Below are positions 1-8,555 of a DNA stretch of 29,002 bases, piece by piece; within the stretch, counting starts at the first letter, position 1; each line of letters starts with the position of its first letter. The position numbers were made by a program, and so were the translations under genes. The DNA lies in contig DIFN01000089.1 of assembly GCA_002419145.1 (NCBI GenBank), positions 1 to 29,002 of the forward strand, given 5' to 3'. Below the pieces are notes generated by a model. That model saw only the letters and a list, made by a program, of their open reading frames with translations. It had not been told where the DNA came from and ran no database searches. This stretch comes from Mageeibacillus sp. UBA5747 (GTDB taxonomy: Bacteria; Bacillota; Clostridia; Saccharofermentanales; UBA5734).

Positions 1-28
1 TTATAGCACAACCAATTCTGCCAACCGA

Positions 29-58
29 TTGCCCGCCAGCTGAAAGGAGTATTATAAT
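29..58 (+). promoter_or_regulatory. Candidate promoter for ilvE
   Basis: A perfect TATAAT lies at 53-58. TTGCCC at 29-34 gives a four-of-six match to the -35 consensus with an 18-bp spacer. Transcription would start near 65 and leave a leader of about 70 nt before the ilvE start at 136. The -10 box overlaps a Shine-Dalgarno (AAAGGAG, 43-49) and the ATG of a seven-codon mini-ORF (57-80), so the box could instead be coincidental. Confidence 0.4.
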
Positions 59-135
59 GAACGGTAAATTGCAAGTGTAGCCGACCGGTTCTGCATGGGT
101 CTGTTGCACTTACTGCGAAAGGGAGTTGACACATC

Positions 136-1206
136 ATGTTTCCAGCCATTTCTGTCACCCGGGCCAGCAAACCAAAGCAAAAACCCGCTGCCGATGCCCC
201 ACTCGGTTTTGGCCAGATCTTTACCGATCACATGTTCAGCATGGACTATGTGGACGGCCAAGGTTGGATCAACCCACGGATCGAACCTTATGCCCCCGTC
301 TGCCTCGAGCCTTCTGCCATGGTCTTCCATTATGGCCAGGCCATTTTTGAAGGTCTCAAAGCCTACAAGACCGCTGGCGGAGTCATCCACCTGTTCCGGC
401 CTCAGCTGAATTTCGCGCGGATCAATATCTCAAATGACCGCATGGTCATCCCGCCGATTGACGAAGCTTTCTGCCTGTATGCGTTAAAAGAGCTGCTCAA
501 GATCGAACGGGACTGGATTCCCACGGCAGACGGCACCTCTCTCTACATCCGCCCGTTCATCATCGCCACCGATCCCCACCTCGGCGTCCGGCCAGCCCAC
601 ACCTACCGCTTCATGATCATCCTCTCCCCGTCCGGCAGCTATTATCCCCAGGGTCTGGCCCCGGTCAATATCTACGTCGAAGAAGAATATGTCCGCGCCG
701 TCAAAGGTGGCACCGGTTATGCCAAGACACCCGGCAATTACGCCGCCAGCCTGATCGCCCAAGCCAAGGCCTACAAGGCTGGCTACGTCCAGGTTCTCTG
801 GCTTGACGGGGTTCATCGCCGCTTCATTGAGGAGGTCGGCTCGATGAATGTCTTTTTCGTTATTGATGGCAAACTCGTCACTCCGGCCCTCAATGGCAGC
901 ATCCTGCCCGGCATCACCCGTCGTACCGTTCTCGAGCTGGCCAAGCAGCTCGGCATCGAGACAGAGGAGCGGGAGATCGCCATCGACGAGCTCATCACCC
1001 TGGCCAAATCCGGCCGGGTCAATGAAGTCTTTGGATCCGGAACCGCCGCCGTCATCTCACCCGTCGGTGAGCTGCGCTACAAAGACGAAGTGATGACTTT
1101 CAATGACGGCAAGATCGGCCCCTTGTCGCAGAAATTCTACGACATCATCACCGGCGTCCAGTACGGCACGCGGCCCGACGAATACGGCTGGATCGAGCAG
1201 GTCTGA
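136..1206 (+). CDS. ilvE: Branched-chain amino acid aminotransferase
   Basis: This is a PLP-dependent class IV (fold type IV) aminotransferase that interconverts leucine, isoleucine and valine with their 2-oxo acids, using glutamate/2-oxoglutarate, in the cytoplasm. The 356 residues fit the longer, eukaryote-like BCAT subgroup. EPSAMVFHYGQAIFEGLKAY (59-78), the RPxxNFARIN region (88-97) and GTGYAKTPGNYAASL (192-206) match that family. K197 in AKTPGNYA is the expected Schiff-base lysine. The C-terminal part keeps FGSGTAAVISPVG, which contributes to the cofactor phosphate site. The ATG at 136 follows AAAGGGAG (118-125) at a workable distance, and upstream starts in this frame are not available. 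The gene is monocistronic here and followed by a strong terminator. It converges on the long leftward gene block, so it is probably regulated separately. Confidence 0.95.
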   Translation: MFPAISVTRASKPKQKPAADAPLGFGQIFTDHMFSMDYVDGQGWINPRIEPYAPVCLEPSAMVFHYGQAIFEGLKAYKTAGGVIHLFRPQLNFARINISNDRMVIPPIDEAFCLYALKELLKIERDWIPTADGTSLYIRPFIIATDPHLGVRPAHTYRFMIILSPSGSYYPQGLAPVNIYVEEEYVRAVKGGTGYAKTPGNYAASLIAQAKAYKAGYVQVLWLDGVHRRFIEEVGSMNVFFVIDGKLVTPALNGSILPGITRRTVLELAKQLGIETEEREIAIDELITLAKSGRVNEVFGSGTAAVISPVGELRYKDEVMTFNDGKIGPLSQKFYDIITGVQYGTRPDEYGWIEQV

Positions 1207-1249
1207 AAAACAGGTCTGAAGCATCCACCCTGCATCGCATTTTGCTCTG

Positions 1250-1290
1250 AACCAAGGCCGCCACGACTCCCGTGGCGGCCTTGGTTTTGC
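1250..1290 (+). terminator. Intrinsic terminator of ilvE
   Basis: Two 16-base arms (1250-1265 and 1271-1286) are exact reverse complements enclosing a 5-base loop, ACTCC. The GC-rich stem runs into TTGGTTTTGCC, so the uridine tract partly overlaps the closing stem. The hairpin lies 44 bp past the ilvE stop and 25 bp before the end of the convergent leftward gene, and may halt transcription from both sides. The T-run favours the rightward direction. Confidence 0.85.
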
Positions 1291-1314
1291 CCTGTCTTAG
1301 CGTACGGCACGACT

Positions 1315-1788
1315 TTACATCAGATCTTTCTTATCGCGCTGGACCATGGCGAGCATGGCACCCAGCTGTTCCTCGATCTCGCTGAGGCGCTTTCTGGCAT
1401 AGTCCATCGAACCGGCGCGGATTTTCTGAGCGGCCTGGTTGGATTTCTCCAGCAAGTCGGCAGCCTGGAGGCGGGCTTTTTGGGTGATTTCATGCTCGTC
1501 GATCATGCGGGACATGCGGGTTTCAGCGTCGCGCATAATGGACTCGGCTTCTTTTCTTGCTTCGGCAATCAGCTGGCGGTTCTGCTCGAGGAGCCACTTG
1601 GCCTGTTTGAGTTCACCGGGCAGTTCATCACGGATCATGGTGATCAGGACGAGCATTTCCTCGCGGTCGACCATGCAATTGTCAGAAAAAGGGACAGAAC
1701 GCGCCGAAATAACCAGACTTTCGAGTCGTTCCAGCAAGGACTCGATGTCTTGGTTCTGGGCGTAATCAGCACGAGATGAATCGATCAT
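1315..1788 (-). CDS. Small coiled-coil protein downstream of coaD
   Basis: A 157-residue, highly charged, largely helical protein of unknown function. From about residue 50 it is rich in E, K, R, A and Q with heptad-like spacing (LEQNRQLIAEARKEAESI, then LLEKSNQAAQKIRAG), as in V/F-type ATPase stalk subunits or DivIVA-like proteins. Clostridial genomes often carry such a gene after coaD, loosely labelled ATPase, but there is no nucleotide-binding motif. A longer open frame runs upstream to 2112, but that part lies inside coaD. I chose the ATG at 1786-1788, which follows GGAGG at a 12-base distance and leaves only 34 bp to the coaD stop. It is the last gene of the leftward block and ends near the ilvE terminator. 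Confidence 0.75.
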   Translation of the reverse strand: MIDSSRADYAQNQDIESLLERLESLVISARSVPFSDNCMVDREEMLVLITMIRDELPGELKQAKWLLEQNRQLIAEARKEAESIMRDAETRMSRMIDEHEITQKARLQAADLLEKSNQAAQKIRAGSMDYARKRLSEIEEQLGAMLAMVQRDKKDLM

Positions 1789-1822
1789 TTCAGATACATT
1801 CCTCCAAAGGAAGGCGGCGAGT

Positions 1823-2320
1823 TCAGGTGTCCCGGGGGTCTGTCCTGCGCAGGCGCTCCATAATGAGAGGCGCAAGGACCGGTGGGACCATGTGGGTGAT
1901 GTCACCGCCATAGGCGGCCACTTCACGGACGATCGAGGAGCTGTTAAAAGCCAGGTCGATCCGGCAGGGTAAAAGGCAGGTCTCATAGGCAGGCAGGAGC
2001 AGTTTGTTTGCAGCTGCCAGTTCGGCTTCAAAACGGAAGTCAGACTCACTCCTGAGGCCACGGACGACAGCCCGGGCATTTTTGGCTGCAAAAAAATCAA
2101 CCAGCAAGCCATTATGCGACTCGATCGATATGTTGGGGATGTCCTTTAAAACACTGCGGGCCATCTCGACTCGCTCTTCGGCAGTAAAATGATAGGTCTT
2201 CCGGCTGTTGACCATGACCGCGATAAAAAGCTGGTCGCAAAGACCAGCCGCACGACGCGCGATATCATAATGACCATTGGTAAACGGATCGAAACTGCCC
2301 GGATAAATAAAAACAGTCAT
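1823..2320 (-). CDS. coaD: Phosphopantetheine adenylyltransferase
   Basis: CoaD transfers AMP from ATP to 4'-phosphopantetheine, giving dephospho-CoA, the penultimate step of coenzyme A synthesis. The 165-residue length is normal for the family. The nucleotidyltransferase signature YPGSFDPFTNGH (6-17) contains the T/HxGH element that holds ATP. VVRGLRSESDFRFE and the C-terminal FNSSSIVREVA (the ISSTxVRE-type loop) are the other conserved blocks. The ATG at 2318-2320 follows GGGGAG closely. The rsmD-coaD pair is a common Bacillota arrangement. Here 69 bp separate them, with no obvious terminator. Confidence 0.95.
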   Translation of the reverse strand: MTVFIYPGSFDPFTNGHYDIARRAAGLCDQLFIAVMVNSRKTYHFTAEERVEMARSVLKDIPNISIESHNGLLVDFFAAKNARAVVRGLRSESDFRFEAELAAANKLLLPAYETCLLPCRIDLAFNSSSIVREVAAYGGDITHMVPPVLAPLIMERLRRTDPRDT

Positions 2321-2389
2321 CGGTCTCCCCTGGTTGGGCTTACTCTGGAACTCAGTTTGACGCTGGGGAAGCCTGATCCTTCAAGGCTT

Positions 2390-2941
2390 TCAGACTTGAT
2401 AAAAGGATAGCATGGCCGTCCCGTACTGACAACTTCTCGTACGTTTCAATTCCATGACAAAATCCGGAGCCTTGGATTTTGCATCATGCTCGAGGATGAT
2501 GCGGCCGCCGGGGGCAAGAAGCCGGACCAAGTCCGGGGCCAGGTGCTCAAAATCAGCGATGGCCTGACGGTAGGGCGGATCGAGAAAGATCAGGTCGAAG
2601 GACTGATCGCTGGCAATCAGCTGGCGCACTGCTGAGAACGTTGTGCCAGGCTGGACTCGGGTTACATCGGAAAGGCGGGTTTTTTCCAGGTTGGCGGTGA
2701 TGGCGGCCAGGCCAGCCCGGGCTTGCTCGACCAGGACAACGGCACGGGCGCCACGGCTAGCTGCCTCGAGGCCAATCTGGCCGGTGCCGGCGTACAGATC
2801 GAGAAAAGTGCAGTCCATCATCAGAGGTGCCAGGATCGAAAACAAGGCTTCTTTGGTTTTGGCGGCAGTCGGGCGGGTGTCCTGGCCTTTGGGGGCGATG
2901 AGCGGAATGCCGCCAGCGCGGCCGCTGATGATTCTGGGCAA
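2390..2941 (-). CDS. rsmD: 16S rRNA (guanine966-N2)-methyltransferase
   Basis: RsmD uses S-adenosylmethionine to methylate G966 of 16S rRNA. The protein has 183 residues, the usual size. The N-terminal RIISGRAGG and TRPTAAKTKEALFSIL are diagnostic. The SAM-binding glycine loop is LDLYAGTGQIGLEAASRGA, and the amino-methylase motif IV is FLDPPY. The start is a TTG (2939-2941) preceded by GGAGG at 6 bases. No ATG lies nearby in frame, so TTG is well supported. The start is 18 bp after the recG stop, implying cotranscription. Confidence 0.94.
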   Translation of the reverse strand: MPRIISGRAGGIPLIAPKGQDTRPTAAKTKEALFSILAPLMMDCTFLDLYAGTGQIGLEAASRGARAVVLVEQARAGLAAITANLEKTRLSDVTRVQPGTTFSAVRQLIASDQSFDLIFLDPPYRQAIADFEHLAPDLVRLLAPGGRIILEHDAKSKAPDFVMELKRTRSCQYGTAMLSFYQV

Positions 2942-2959
2942 AGGTATCCTCCTTGGGGA

Positions 2960-5038
2960 TCAGAGCTGGACATGCGGTAAAGCAGAGCCGAAGTGTTGTT
3001 CGATGGCTCGCACCAGGCCCTGGTGTTCGGCAAGTACCAGATCCGGGTCGCGTTGGAACAAAGTCCGGACCGCTTCCTGGGCTTTGCTGAGCAATTCCCG
3101 GTCGCGATAGAGATTAGCGAGTCTGAGGGCTGGCAGGCCGTGTTGGCGGGTACCGAAAAAATCACCCGGTCCGCGCAGCTCAAGGTCTTTTCTGGCAATC
3201 TCAAAGCCGTCTGTGGTCTGGCAGAGTGTGCGCAGGCGTTGCCGGACCAGGTCCTCATCGCTGTCGCTCATCAGGATGCAGTAGGATTTATATGGTCCCC
3301 GGCCGATCCGGCCACGCAGCTGGTGCAACTGGGATAATCCGAAACGCTCGGCATTTTCGATGATCATCAGCGTGGCATTCGGATTGTCAACGCCAACCTC
3401 GATGACGGTCGTGCTGACCAGAACATTCGTTTTCCCGGCGGCAAAGTCAGCCATGACAGCATCTTTGGCAGCTGGTTTGAGGCCACCGTGCAAAAGGCCG
3501 ACCGTCAAATCTGGAAAGACCTCCTGGGCCAGGCGATTATATGTCTGGATGGCTGATTCCAGGTCGAGTGATGCCTGCTCTTCAATCATCGGACAGACCA
3601 CATAGGCCTGGCGGCCCGTCTTGACCTGGCGGCGCACCAGGTCTTCCACCCTGCTCCTGTCCCCACTCCTGGCGGTGTAGGTGGCGATCGGCTCGCGCCC
3701 AGTGGGCAACTGGTCGATCACCGTCATGTCAAGGTCCCCATAGAGAATCAGGGCCAGAGTCCGGGGGATCGGGGTGGCTGACATGACCAGCACATGCGGG
3801 GAAAAACTGCGGTCCTCTTCATTGCGGTTGAGGCGGAAACGCTGCTTGACGCCAAAGCGATGCTGTTCATCCGTGACTGTCAAGGCCAGGTTGCTGAAGG
3901 TCACTTTGTCCTCAATCACGGCGTGGGTTCCGACCAAGAGCCGGATCGATCCGTCTTCCAGACCAGCCAGGATGCGCTTGCGTTCCGCGGCAGGTGTTGC
4001 ACCGGTCAGAAGGGCAATCGGTTCGCCACTTTTCGCCAGCAATTTAGCCAGGGTCTGGGCATGCTGGGTTGCCAGGATGGCCGTCGGTGCCATCAGGACA
4101 GCCTGGTAGCCGCACAAGCTCGCCTCCAGCATCGCCAGGGCTGCCACCACTGTCTTACCTGAGCCAACATCGCCTTGGACCAGACGGTTCATCGGCAAAT
4201 CACGCCGCAAGTCCTGGCGGATTTCGGCGAGGGCTTTGTGCTGAGCCGCCGTCAACTGGAAAGGCAGGGTGTCTTCGACTTGTTTGATCTGATCTTGGGC
4301 GGTAGCATCGGGCAGCACTGGCCAGGCGGTCTGGTGGGTCTGGCGTGCCCGCCGCAACAGGAAAAGGCCGGTCTGGAGCAGGAACAATTCCTCAAAAACA
4401 AGTCGTTCCCGGCACAAGTCAGCTTCAGCGAGACTGGATGGCTGATGGATCCGAGAAAGGGCAAAATCAATCGCACACAAGTGGTAGTCACGCCGGATCC
4501 AGTCCGGCAAAGGCTCGGGCAAGTGACTGATCACCTTGGGTAACAATGGCTGGATCAGGCTGCGCAGGACACCCTGAGACAAGCCCTCGGTCAGAGGGTA
4601 GATGGGGCGGAGTTTGCCTGAGCTGTCAGGCTCGGCTGGTTCAAATGCAGGGTTCTGGATCGTGAATTGGCCGGCGCTGCGCACGACCTTGCCAAACAGG
4701 CGATACGTCTCCCCGGCAACCAGACGATCTGAAATCCAGGGCTGGTTAAACCAGACAGCCCGAATGGCCCCGGTTTCATCGCGAAAAACGCCCCGCAGGA
4801 TGGTGAGGCGGCCTTTGTGATGGGTCTGGATTTTTCCTGCAAAAGAGGCGATGAAAGATTGTTCTTTGCCATCTTCCAGCTGGGAGATGGTCAGGCCGGA
4901 GCTCCAGTCCTCAAAATCGCGCGGATACCACGTGACCAGGTCATACCAGGTCGTAATCCCAAGCCGGGCCAACATTGACGCTCTCTTGCCGGCCACACCA
5001 TGAATGGTAGTGACCGGGGTCTCAAGCAGCCCGGCCAT
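2960..5038 (-). CDS. recG: ATP-dependent DNA helicase RecG
   Basis: RecG is a superfamily 2 translocase that remodels stalled replication forks and branch-migrates recombination intermediates. With the chosen start it has 692 residues, normal for the family. The N-terminal wedge/OB region begins with TTIHGVAGKRASMLARLGI. The motor shows Walker A GDVGSGKTVVAALAM, the DEQH box (TDEQHRFGVKQR), MSATPIPRTLAL, and the C-terminal STTVIEVGVDNPNA and QLRGRIGRG motifs. The TRG-like tail (FFGTRQHGLPALRLAN) is present. The open frame continues upstream to 5170, but that extension lies within nth and does not look RecG-like. The ATG at 5036-5038 overlaps the nth stop by 17 bases, consistent with translational coupling, although no strong Shine-Dalgarno is visible. 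Confidence 0.96.
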   Translation of the reverse strand: MAGLLETPVTTIHGVAGKRASMLARLGITTWYDLVTWYPRDFEDWSSGLTISQLEDGKEQSFIASFAGKIQTHHKGRLTILRGVFRDETGAIRAVWFNQPWISDRLVAGETYRLFGKVVRSAGQFTIQNPAFEPAEPDSSGKLRPIYPLTEGLSQGVLRSLIQPLLPKVISHLPEPLPDWIRRDYHLCAIDFALSRIHQPSSLAEADLCRERLVFEELFLLQTGLFLLRRARQTHQTAWPVLPDATAQDQIKQVEDTLPFQLTAAQHKALAEIRQDLRRDLPMNRLVQGDVGSGKTVVAALAMLEASLCGYQAVLMAPTAILATQHAQTLAKLLAKSGEPIALLTGATPAAERKRILAGLEDGSIRLLVGTHAVIEDKVTFSNLALTVTDEQHRFGVKQRFRLNRNEEDRSFSPHVLVMSATPIPRTLALILYGDLDMTVIDQLPTGREPIATYTARSGDRSRVEDLVRRQVKTGRQAYVVCPMIEEQASLDLESAIQTYNRLAQEVFPDLTVGLLHGGLKPAAKDAVMADFAAGKTNVLVSTTVIEVGVDNPNATLMIIENAERFGLSQLHQLRGRIGRGPYKSYCILMSDSDEDLVRQRLRTLCQTTDGFEIARKDLELRGPGDFFGTRQHGLPALRLANLYRDRELLSKAQEAVRTLFQRDPDLVLAEHQGLVRAIEQHFGSALPHVQL

Positions 5039-5654
5039 GGTGACACAAGGGCTTGATGGCGCAGCTGTGGCAATCGGGGCGGCGAGCGATGCAGATCTCC
5101 CGGCCGTGTGCGACCGCCAGGTGGCCGTAGGCGGTCTGCTTGTCTGGCGGCAAGACAGCCACCAGGTCACGCTCGATCGCGGCCGGATCCCTCTGTTTTG
5201 TCAGACCGAGCAGGCGGGAGATCCGGGCGCAATGGGTGTCCACAACGACAGTCTGGCAGCCAAACCAGTCGCCCAGAATCAGGTTGGCGATTTTACGCCC
5301 GACGCCGGGCAAGCGGGTCAGCTCTTCGAGGGAATCAGGCATCTGGCTGTCGTGGTCACGCACCAGAACCGCGCAGGAAGCCTGGATCGCCTTGGCCTTG
5401 TTGCGGAACAGTCCACAGGAACGGATCAAGTCTTCGAGTTCTGAGCGGTCAGATTCTGCAAAAGCCCGTGGTGTCGGATAGCGTTCGAAAAGAGCGGGTG
5501 TGATGAGATTGACCCTGTCGTCGGTGCATTGCGTAGCCAGAATAGCACCCACCAGCAATTCATGGGCTGAGCGGTAGTCGAGGGTGCAGCGGGCGGCGGG
5601 ATATTGGTGCTCCAGGGCGGCGACGATTGCCGCTGCCCGTTCTTTTTCAGTCAT
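5022..5654 (-). CDS. nth: Endonuclease III (DNA glycosylase/AP lyase)
   Basis: A base-excision repair enzyme that removes oxidised pyrimidines and cleaves at the abasic site. At 210 residues it is a full-length Nth. The helix-hairpin-helix is LPGVGRKIANLIL, with catalytic lysine K121. The catalytic aspartate is D139 in VVVDTHCARISRLLGL. The [4Fe-4S] loop is complete, with cysteines 188, 195, 198 and 204 in the C-x6-C-x2-C-x5-C spacing. Its ATG overlaps the stop of the HtrA-like gene as ATGA, so the two are coupled, and it overlaps recG at the other end. The nth-recG pairing makes a small repair module inside the operon. Confidence 0.96.
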   Translation of the reverse strand: MTEKERAAAIVAALEHQYPAARCTLDYRSAHELLVGAILATQCTDDRVNLITPALFERYPTPRAFAESDRSELEDLIRSCGLFRNKAKAIQASCAVLVRDHDSQMPDSLEELTRLPGVGRKIANLILGDWFGCQTVVVDTHCARISRLLGLTKQRDPAAIERDLVAVLPPDKQTAYGHLAVAHGREICIARRPDCHSCAIKPLCHHGRAA

Positions 5655-6931
5655 TGGCTTCCCTTCAGGTAGACCTTGATGGCATAGGTTTGGTCGTCAG
5701 AACGGCGATAGATGCCTAAGGTCAGCTGATCTCCTGGCTCATGCTGGGCCAGGATTGAAGCCAAGCTCTGGTGGAGCAGGACAGGCTCTCCGTTCACTTC
5801 TGTTATGATATCACCTCGGCGAATATCGGCAAGATAGGCTGGGCTATCTTCGATCACATGGCTGACATACAAGCCATCTGGAAAATCATACAAGTCCTTG
5901 AGCGTGGCAAAGCTCTCATCCTTGAGTACAGCGATGCCTAGCCAAGGCTGTCCCTCCGGGGCCGACTCGCCGAGGAGGCGCTCGGCTACATCGAGGACGG
6001 TCGCAGTTTCGATCGAGTAGCTCAGGCTTTCGAAAGTCTCGCTCAACTGGCTCGAACTAGCCAGTGCGATGACCTCGCCGGCAAGATTGAGCATCGGACC
6101 GCCCTGGCCACTGGCCAGGATTGGGGCATTGGATCGGACCATTTCGACCTTGGTACCATCCTCGAGCAGGATCGGCTGGTGCAAGGCGGTCACCAGACCG
6201 CTGGTCAGGCAACCTTCGCTGACCATGTCGTCCGGGAAGCTGAGGAAAAAGACGACCTGGCCGACCCGGAGGGTGTTGTGGAGGCTAAACCTGGCTGCAA
6301 CCAATTCGGTTGTTCCGGGGTTGATGGTCAGGACTGCGACACCCGTGGTCTCATCCAGACCGGTCAGCTGGGCCTCGAACAGGCGGTTTTCTTTTTGGAC
6401 CCGGACCAGGATACGGCTGTTTTCCAGCAATTGACCGGAACGGTCCAGGGCAATTTTCAGCAAATCTGCCGAGGTCAGAATCTGGCCTTGGGCGGAATAA
6501 ATAACACCGGACCCACTGTCGGAAATCACAGTGGTCGAGGTATCAGACTGGGCTTCAACCTGAATGCCGACCACGCTGGGCGCGACCTGATTGTACAGCT
6601 CTTCGACCAGACGTCCCTCGGCCAGAAGTGCGATCTGCTCCTTGGCCTGGTCGCCGAGGATCTCCGGGGGAATCAGGGGCAGCGGGGTCGGTTCCGGTGC
6701 CTGGCTCTGGGGGACGCTGACAGTGGTGGCCAGTATGTTCGGTTTGGGGACAACCAGGACAGACTGGCTGGTCTCAGCGGAGGTCGTCGCCTGAGTCGTT
6801 TCTGAAACAGATGGTTCAGGTGCTGCCAGGGGACCGGCGGTATAGAGCCAGGAAGTGAGCATCGATGCCATCACTGCCGAAAAAAGACCAAAGGCAGCCA
6901 GACCTAGTGTGCGGTTTGTCAGAACAGTCAC
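5651..6931 (-). CDS. Membrane-anchored HtrA/DegP-like pseudoprotease with PDZ domain
   Basis: This 426-residue protein has the layout of Bacillota HtrA proteins: a short cytoplasmic start, a membrane anchor (about 10-32), a Ser/Thr/Pro-rich linker (35-95), a trypsin-like domain (about 105-315) and a C-terminal PDZ domain (about 325-422; GDIITEVNGEPV at 373-384). The fold landmarks are kept (GSGVIYSAQGQILT, GVAVLTI, GGPMLNLAGEVIAL), but all three catalytic positions are changed. The histidine of TNAHVV is D156 (TSADLL), the aspartate of TDLAV is G197 (TGVAV), and the serine of GNSGGP is Q276 (SGQGGP). It therefore cannot act as a serine protease by the known mechanism and may be a scaffold, sensor or chaperone outside the membrane. 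The start is GTG with GGAGG seven bases upstream. It sits between a two-component system and nth. Confidence 0.85.
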   Translation of the reverse strand: MTVLTNRTLGLAAFGLFSAVMASMLTSWLYTAGPLAAPEPSVSETTQATTSAETSQSVLVVPKPNILATTVSVPQSQAPEPTPLPLIPPEILGDQAKEQIALLAEGRLVEELYNQVAPSVVGIQVEAQSDTSTTVISDSGSGVIYSAQGQILTSADLLKIALDRSGQLLENSRILVRVQKENRLFEAQLTGLDETTGVAVLTINPGTTELVAARFSLHNTLRVGQVVFFLSFPDDMVSEGCLTSGLVTALHQPILLEDGTKVEMVRSNAPILASGQGGPMLNLAGEVIALASSSQLSETFESLSYSIETATVLDVAERLLGESAPEGQPWLGIAVLKDESFATLKDLYDFPDGLYVSHVIEDSPAYLADIRRGDIITEVNGEPVLLHQSLASILAQHEPGDQLTLGIYRRSDDQTYAIKVYLKGSQ

Positions 6932-6980
6932 GCAATAACCTCCGTCAATGTCCTGTCAGGATCTGTTCAAGCACATTTAT

Positions 6981-7010
6981 TTTATAGGATAGAAATGAAT
7001 GGGGTATGAA
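6981..7010 (-). promoter_or_regulatory. Candidate internal promoter before the HtrA-like gene
   Basis: In the 83-bp gap between the histidine kinase stop and the HtrA-like start, the minus strand reads TTCATA (7005-7010), an 18-bp spacer, then TATAAA (6981-6986). The -10 is good and the -35 matches four of six positions. It could give the HtrA-like/nth/recG section its own transcription, perhaps under control of the adjacent two-component system. The consensus match alone is modest evidence. Confidence 0.35.
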
Positions 7011-7014
7011 CAGT

Positions 7015-8535
7015 TTACGGCGCTTTAAGGGTAAAACTGAAACGAGCTCCCCCGAGATCGCTGTCTGTCACTGTGATCCGCTGGCCGTGGGCAGCCAGGA
7101 TGGTTTTGCAAATGAACAAACCGAGACCGGAGCTTTTGCTGGTCCGACTCCGCTCAGCAGTGTAGAAGCGGTCGAAAATGAACGGCCGGTCCTGTTGTGG
7201 CACACCGGGGCCGCTGTCTTCAATGATCACCTCGACCAGATGGCTGCTCTTGATCCGGCGAGTCGACAGGGCAATGACCCCTTCCGGCGGACAAAAGCGG
7301 ATCGCATTGGAAATAATGTTGTAAACGACCCGGCTGATGGCCTCACGATCGCCAAGTACGATCAGGCGTCCGGGCTCGGACTCATCGAAATCACTCTGGA
7401 CGCTGATGGATTTTTCATTGAGGAGGGATTCCAGTCCATAGACATCTTCTCGGATGACTGCATTGATGTTGAAGGGCTGCTCATCCAGCTGGAAAGCGCC
7501 ACTCTCGTAACGGCTGGCCTCGGACAGGGTCTGGACCAGGTTTTGCAAGCGCAAAACCTCTTGTTTGACAATTTCCAGATAGACAGTCGTTTTTTCCGGG
7601 GGCACCGTCCCATCAAGCATCCCTTCGACAAAACCACGGATGGAGGTCAGAGGGGTGCGCAGATCATGGGAGATGCTCGAAATGAAATCACGCCGGCTTC
7701 TCTCCTGGTGTTCCAGTTTCTCAATCATTGAATTCATGGTCTCGACCAAGACCATCAGGTCATCGGTAACCAGCGCGCGCTGACGTGGCTTGTCTGGATC
7801 CGCCATGCCAGGCAAGATGACTCTGGCCGACAGGTCGCCGCGGTAGACCTTGTCTGCCGTTTTGGCCAGCAGCTGGATCGGCCGGGTGATGTTGCGCGAT
7901 AAAAGGCCCAGGAAAAGCAGGGCCAGGGAAAAGGCCACCAGCATCGAAAATAACAGGCTGTTAGTCATCAGGAAGCTGTTGAAGCTTTCCGTCACCACTG
8001 GGCGGTGAAGCTGGATTTCACCCGTATAGGCACCTGTCGGTGAGGGAATCGGGACGACGGTGCTGATCCAGCGTTGGCCAGTGCTGCTAAAAAGGCCGCG
8101 AAAATCGCCGATCGATGCTAGACCGGACTTGCCCAAGGTAGACCCGCCGCGATAGGATTCAGGAACGATCCATGCGCCGTCACTGGACTCGAACTGGGCG
8201 GAAATGCTGGCTGGGACACTGGTCGTGTATGCGAGCGTGCCGTTGCTGTCGATCACCCAGACCAGAGCGCCGGTCGAGCGGGCGGTGAAGTTAAGGTAAC
8301 TGATGACGGTCGAATTGGTGATCTGGCCTTGGTTGGAGTTGAAAGCAGGCCCGGCTATTTCTGCGATCGCCCGCGCGCTAGCCAGGAGCTGGCTTGATTG
8401 CTGGCGGGCACTGGCGGTCGTCACGATGCCGTAATAGACCACACCCATCAGGGAGAAAACAATCAAAATAGCCGTCGCCAGTTGGAGGATGGTCCGGCCA
8501 TAGAGGGAGTTCATCAGGCGGCGCGGCCAAAGCAT
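7015..8535 (-). CDS. Two-component sensor histidine kinase
   Basis: A 506-residue membrane sensor kinase that autophosphorylates and passes phosphate to the adjacent regulator. It has a first transmembrane helix (about 16-37), an extracytoplasmic sensor region (about 40-185), a second helix (about 190-212), a HAMP linker (about 213-275), HisKA with H290 in SISHDLRTPLTSIRGF, and HATPase_c with the N box (NIISNAIRF, 406-414), G1 (EDSGPGVP), F box (IFDRFY) and G2 (SSGLGLFICKTIL). All catalytic motifs look intact. The extracellular domain resembles the dCache/PAS-like folds of wall- or envelope-sensing kinases, but I cannot assign a ligand. The ATG at 8535 is 20 bases after the regulator stop. 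A second in-frame ATG lies at 8514. The start is poorly resolved because neither has a strong Shine-Dalgarno. Confidence 0.93.
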   Translation of the reverse strand: MLWPRRLMNSLYGRTILQLATAILIVFSLMGVVYYGIVTTASARQQSSQLLASARAIAEIAGPAFNSNQGQITNSTVISYLNFTARSTGALVWVIDSNGTLAYTTSVPASISAQFESSDGAWIVPESYRGGSTLGKSGLASIGDFRGLFSSTGQRWISTVVPIPSPTGAYTGEIQLHRPVVTESFNSFLMTNSLLFSMLVAFSLALLFLGLLSRNITRPIQLLAKTADKVYRGDLSARVILPGMADPDKPRQRALVTDDLMVLVETMNSMIEKLEHQERSRRDFISSISHDLRTPLTSIRGFVEGMLDGTVPPEKTTVYLEIVKQEVLRLQNLVQTLSEASRYESGAFQLDEQPFNINAVIREDVYGLESLLNEKSISVQSDFDESEPGRLIVLGDREAISRVVYNIISNAIRFCPPEGVIALSTRRIKSSHLVEVIIEDSGPGVPQQDRPFIFDRFYTAERSRTSKSSGLGLFICKTILAAHGQRITVTDSDLGGARFSFTLKAP

Positions 8536-8555
8536 GCTTGCCCTACGCCTTTGTG

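Noticed and set aside
2369..2391. Small hairpin (AAGCCT/AGGCTT) between rsmD and coaD as a terminator
   Set aside because: It has only 6-bp arms and no T-run after it, so it is unlikely to terminate transcription.
5039..5170. 44-residue N-terminal extension of recG
   Set aside because: It lies inside nth, does not resemble RecG, and the internal ATG gives a normal-length protein.
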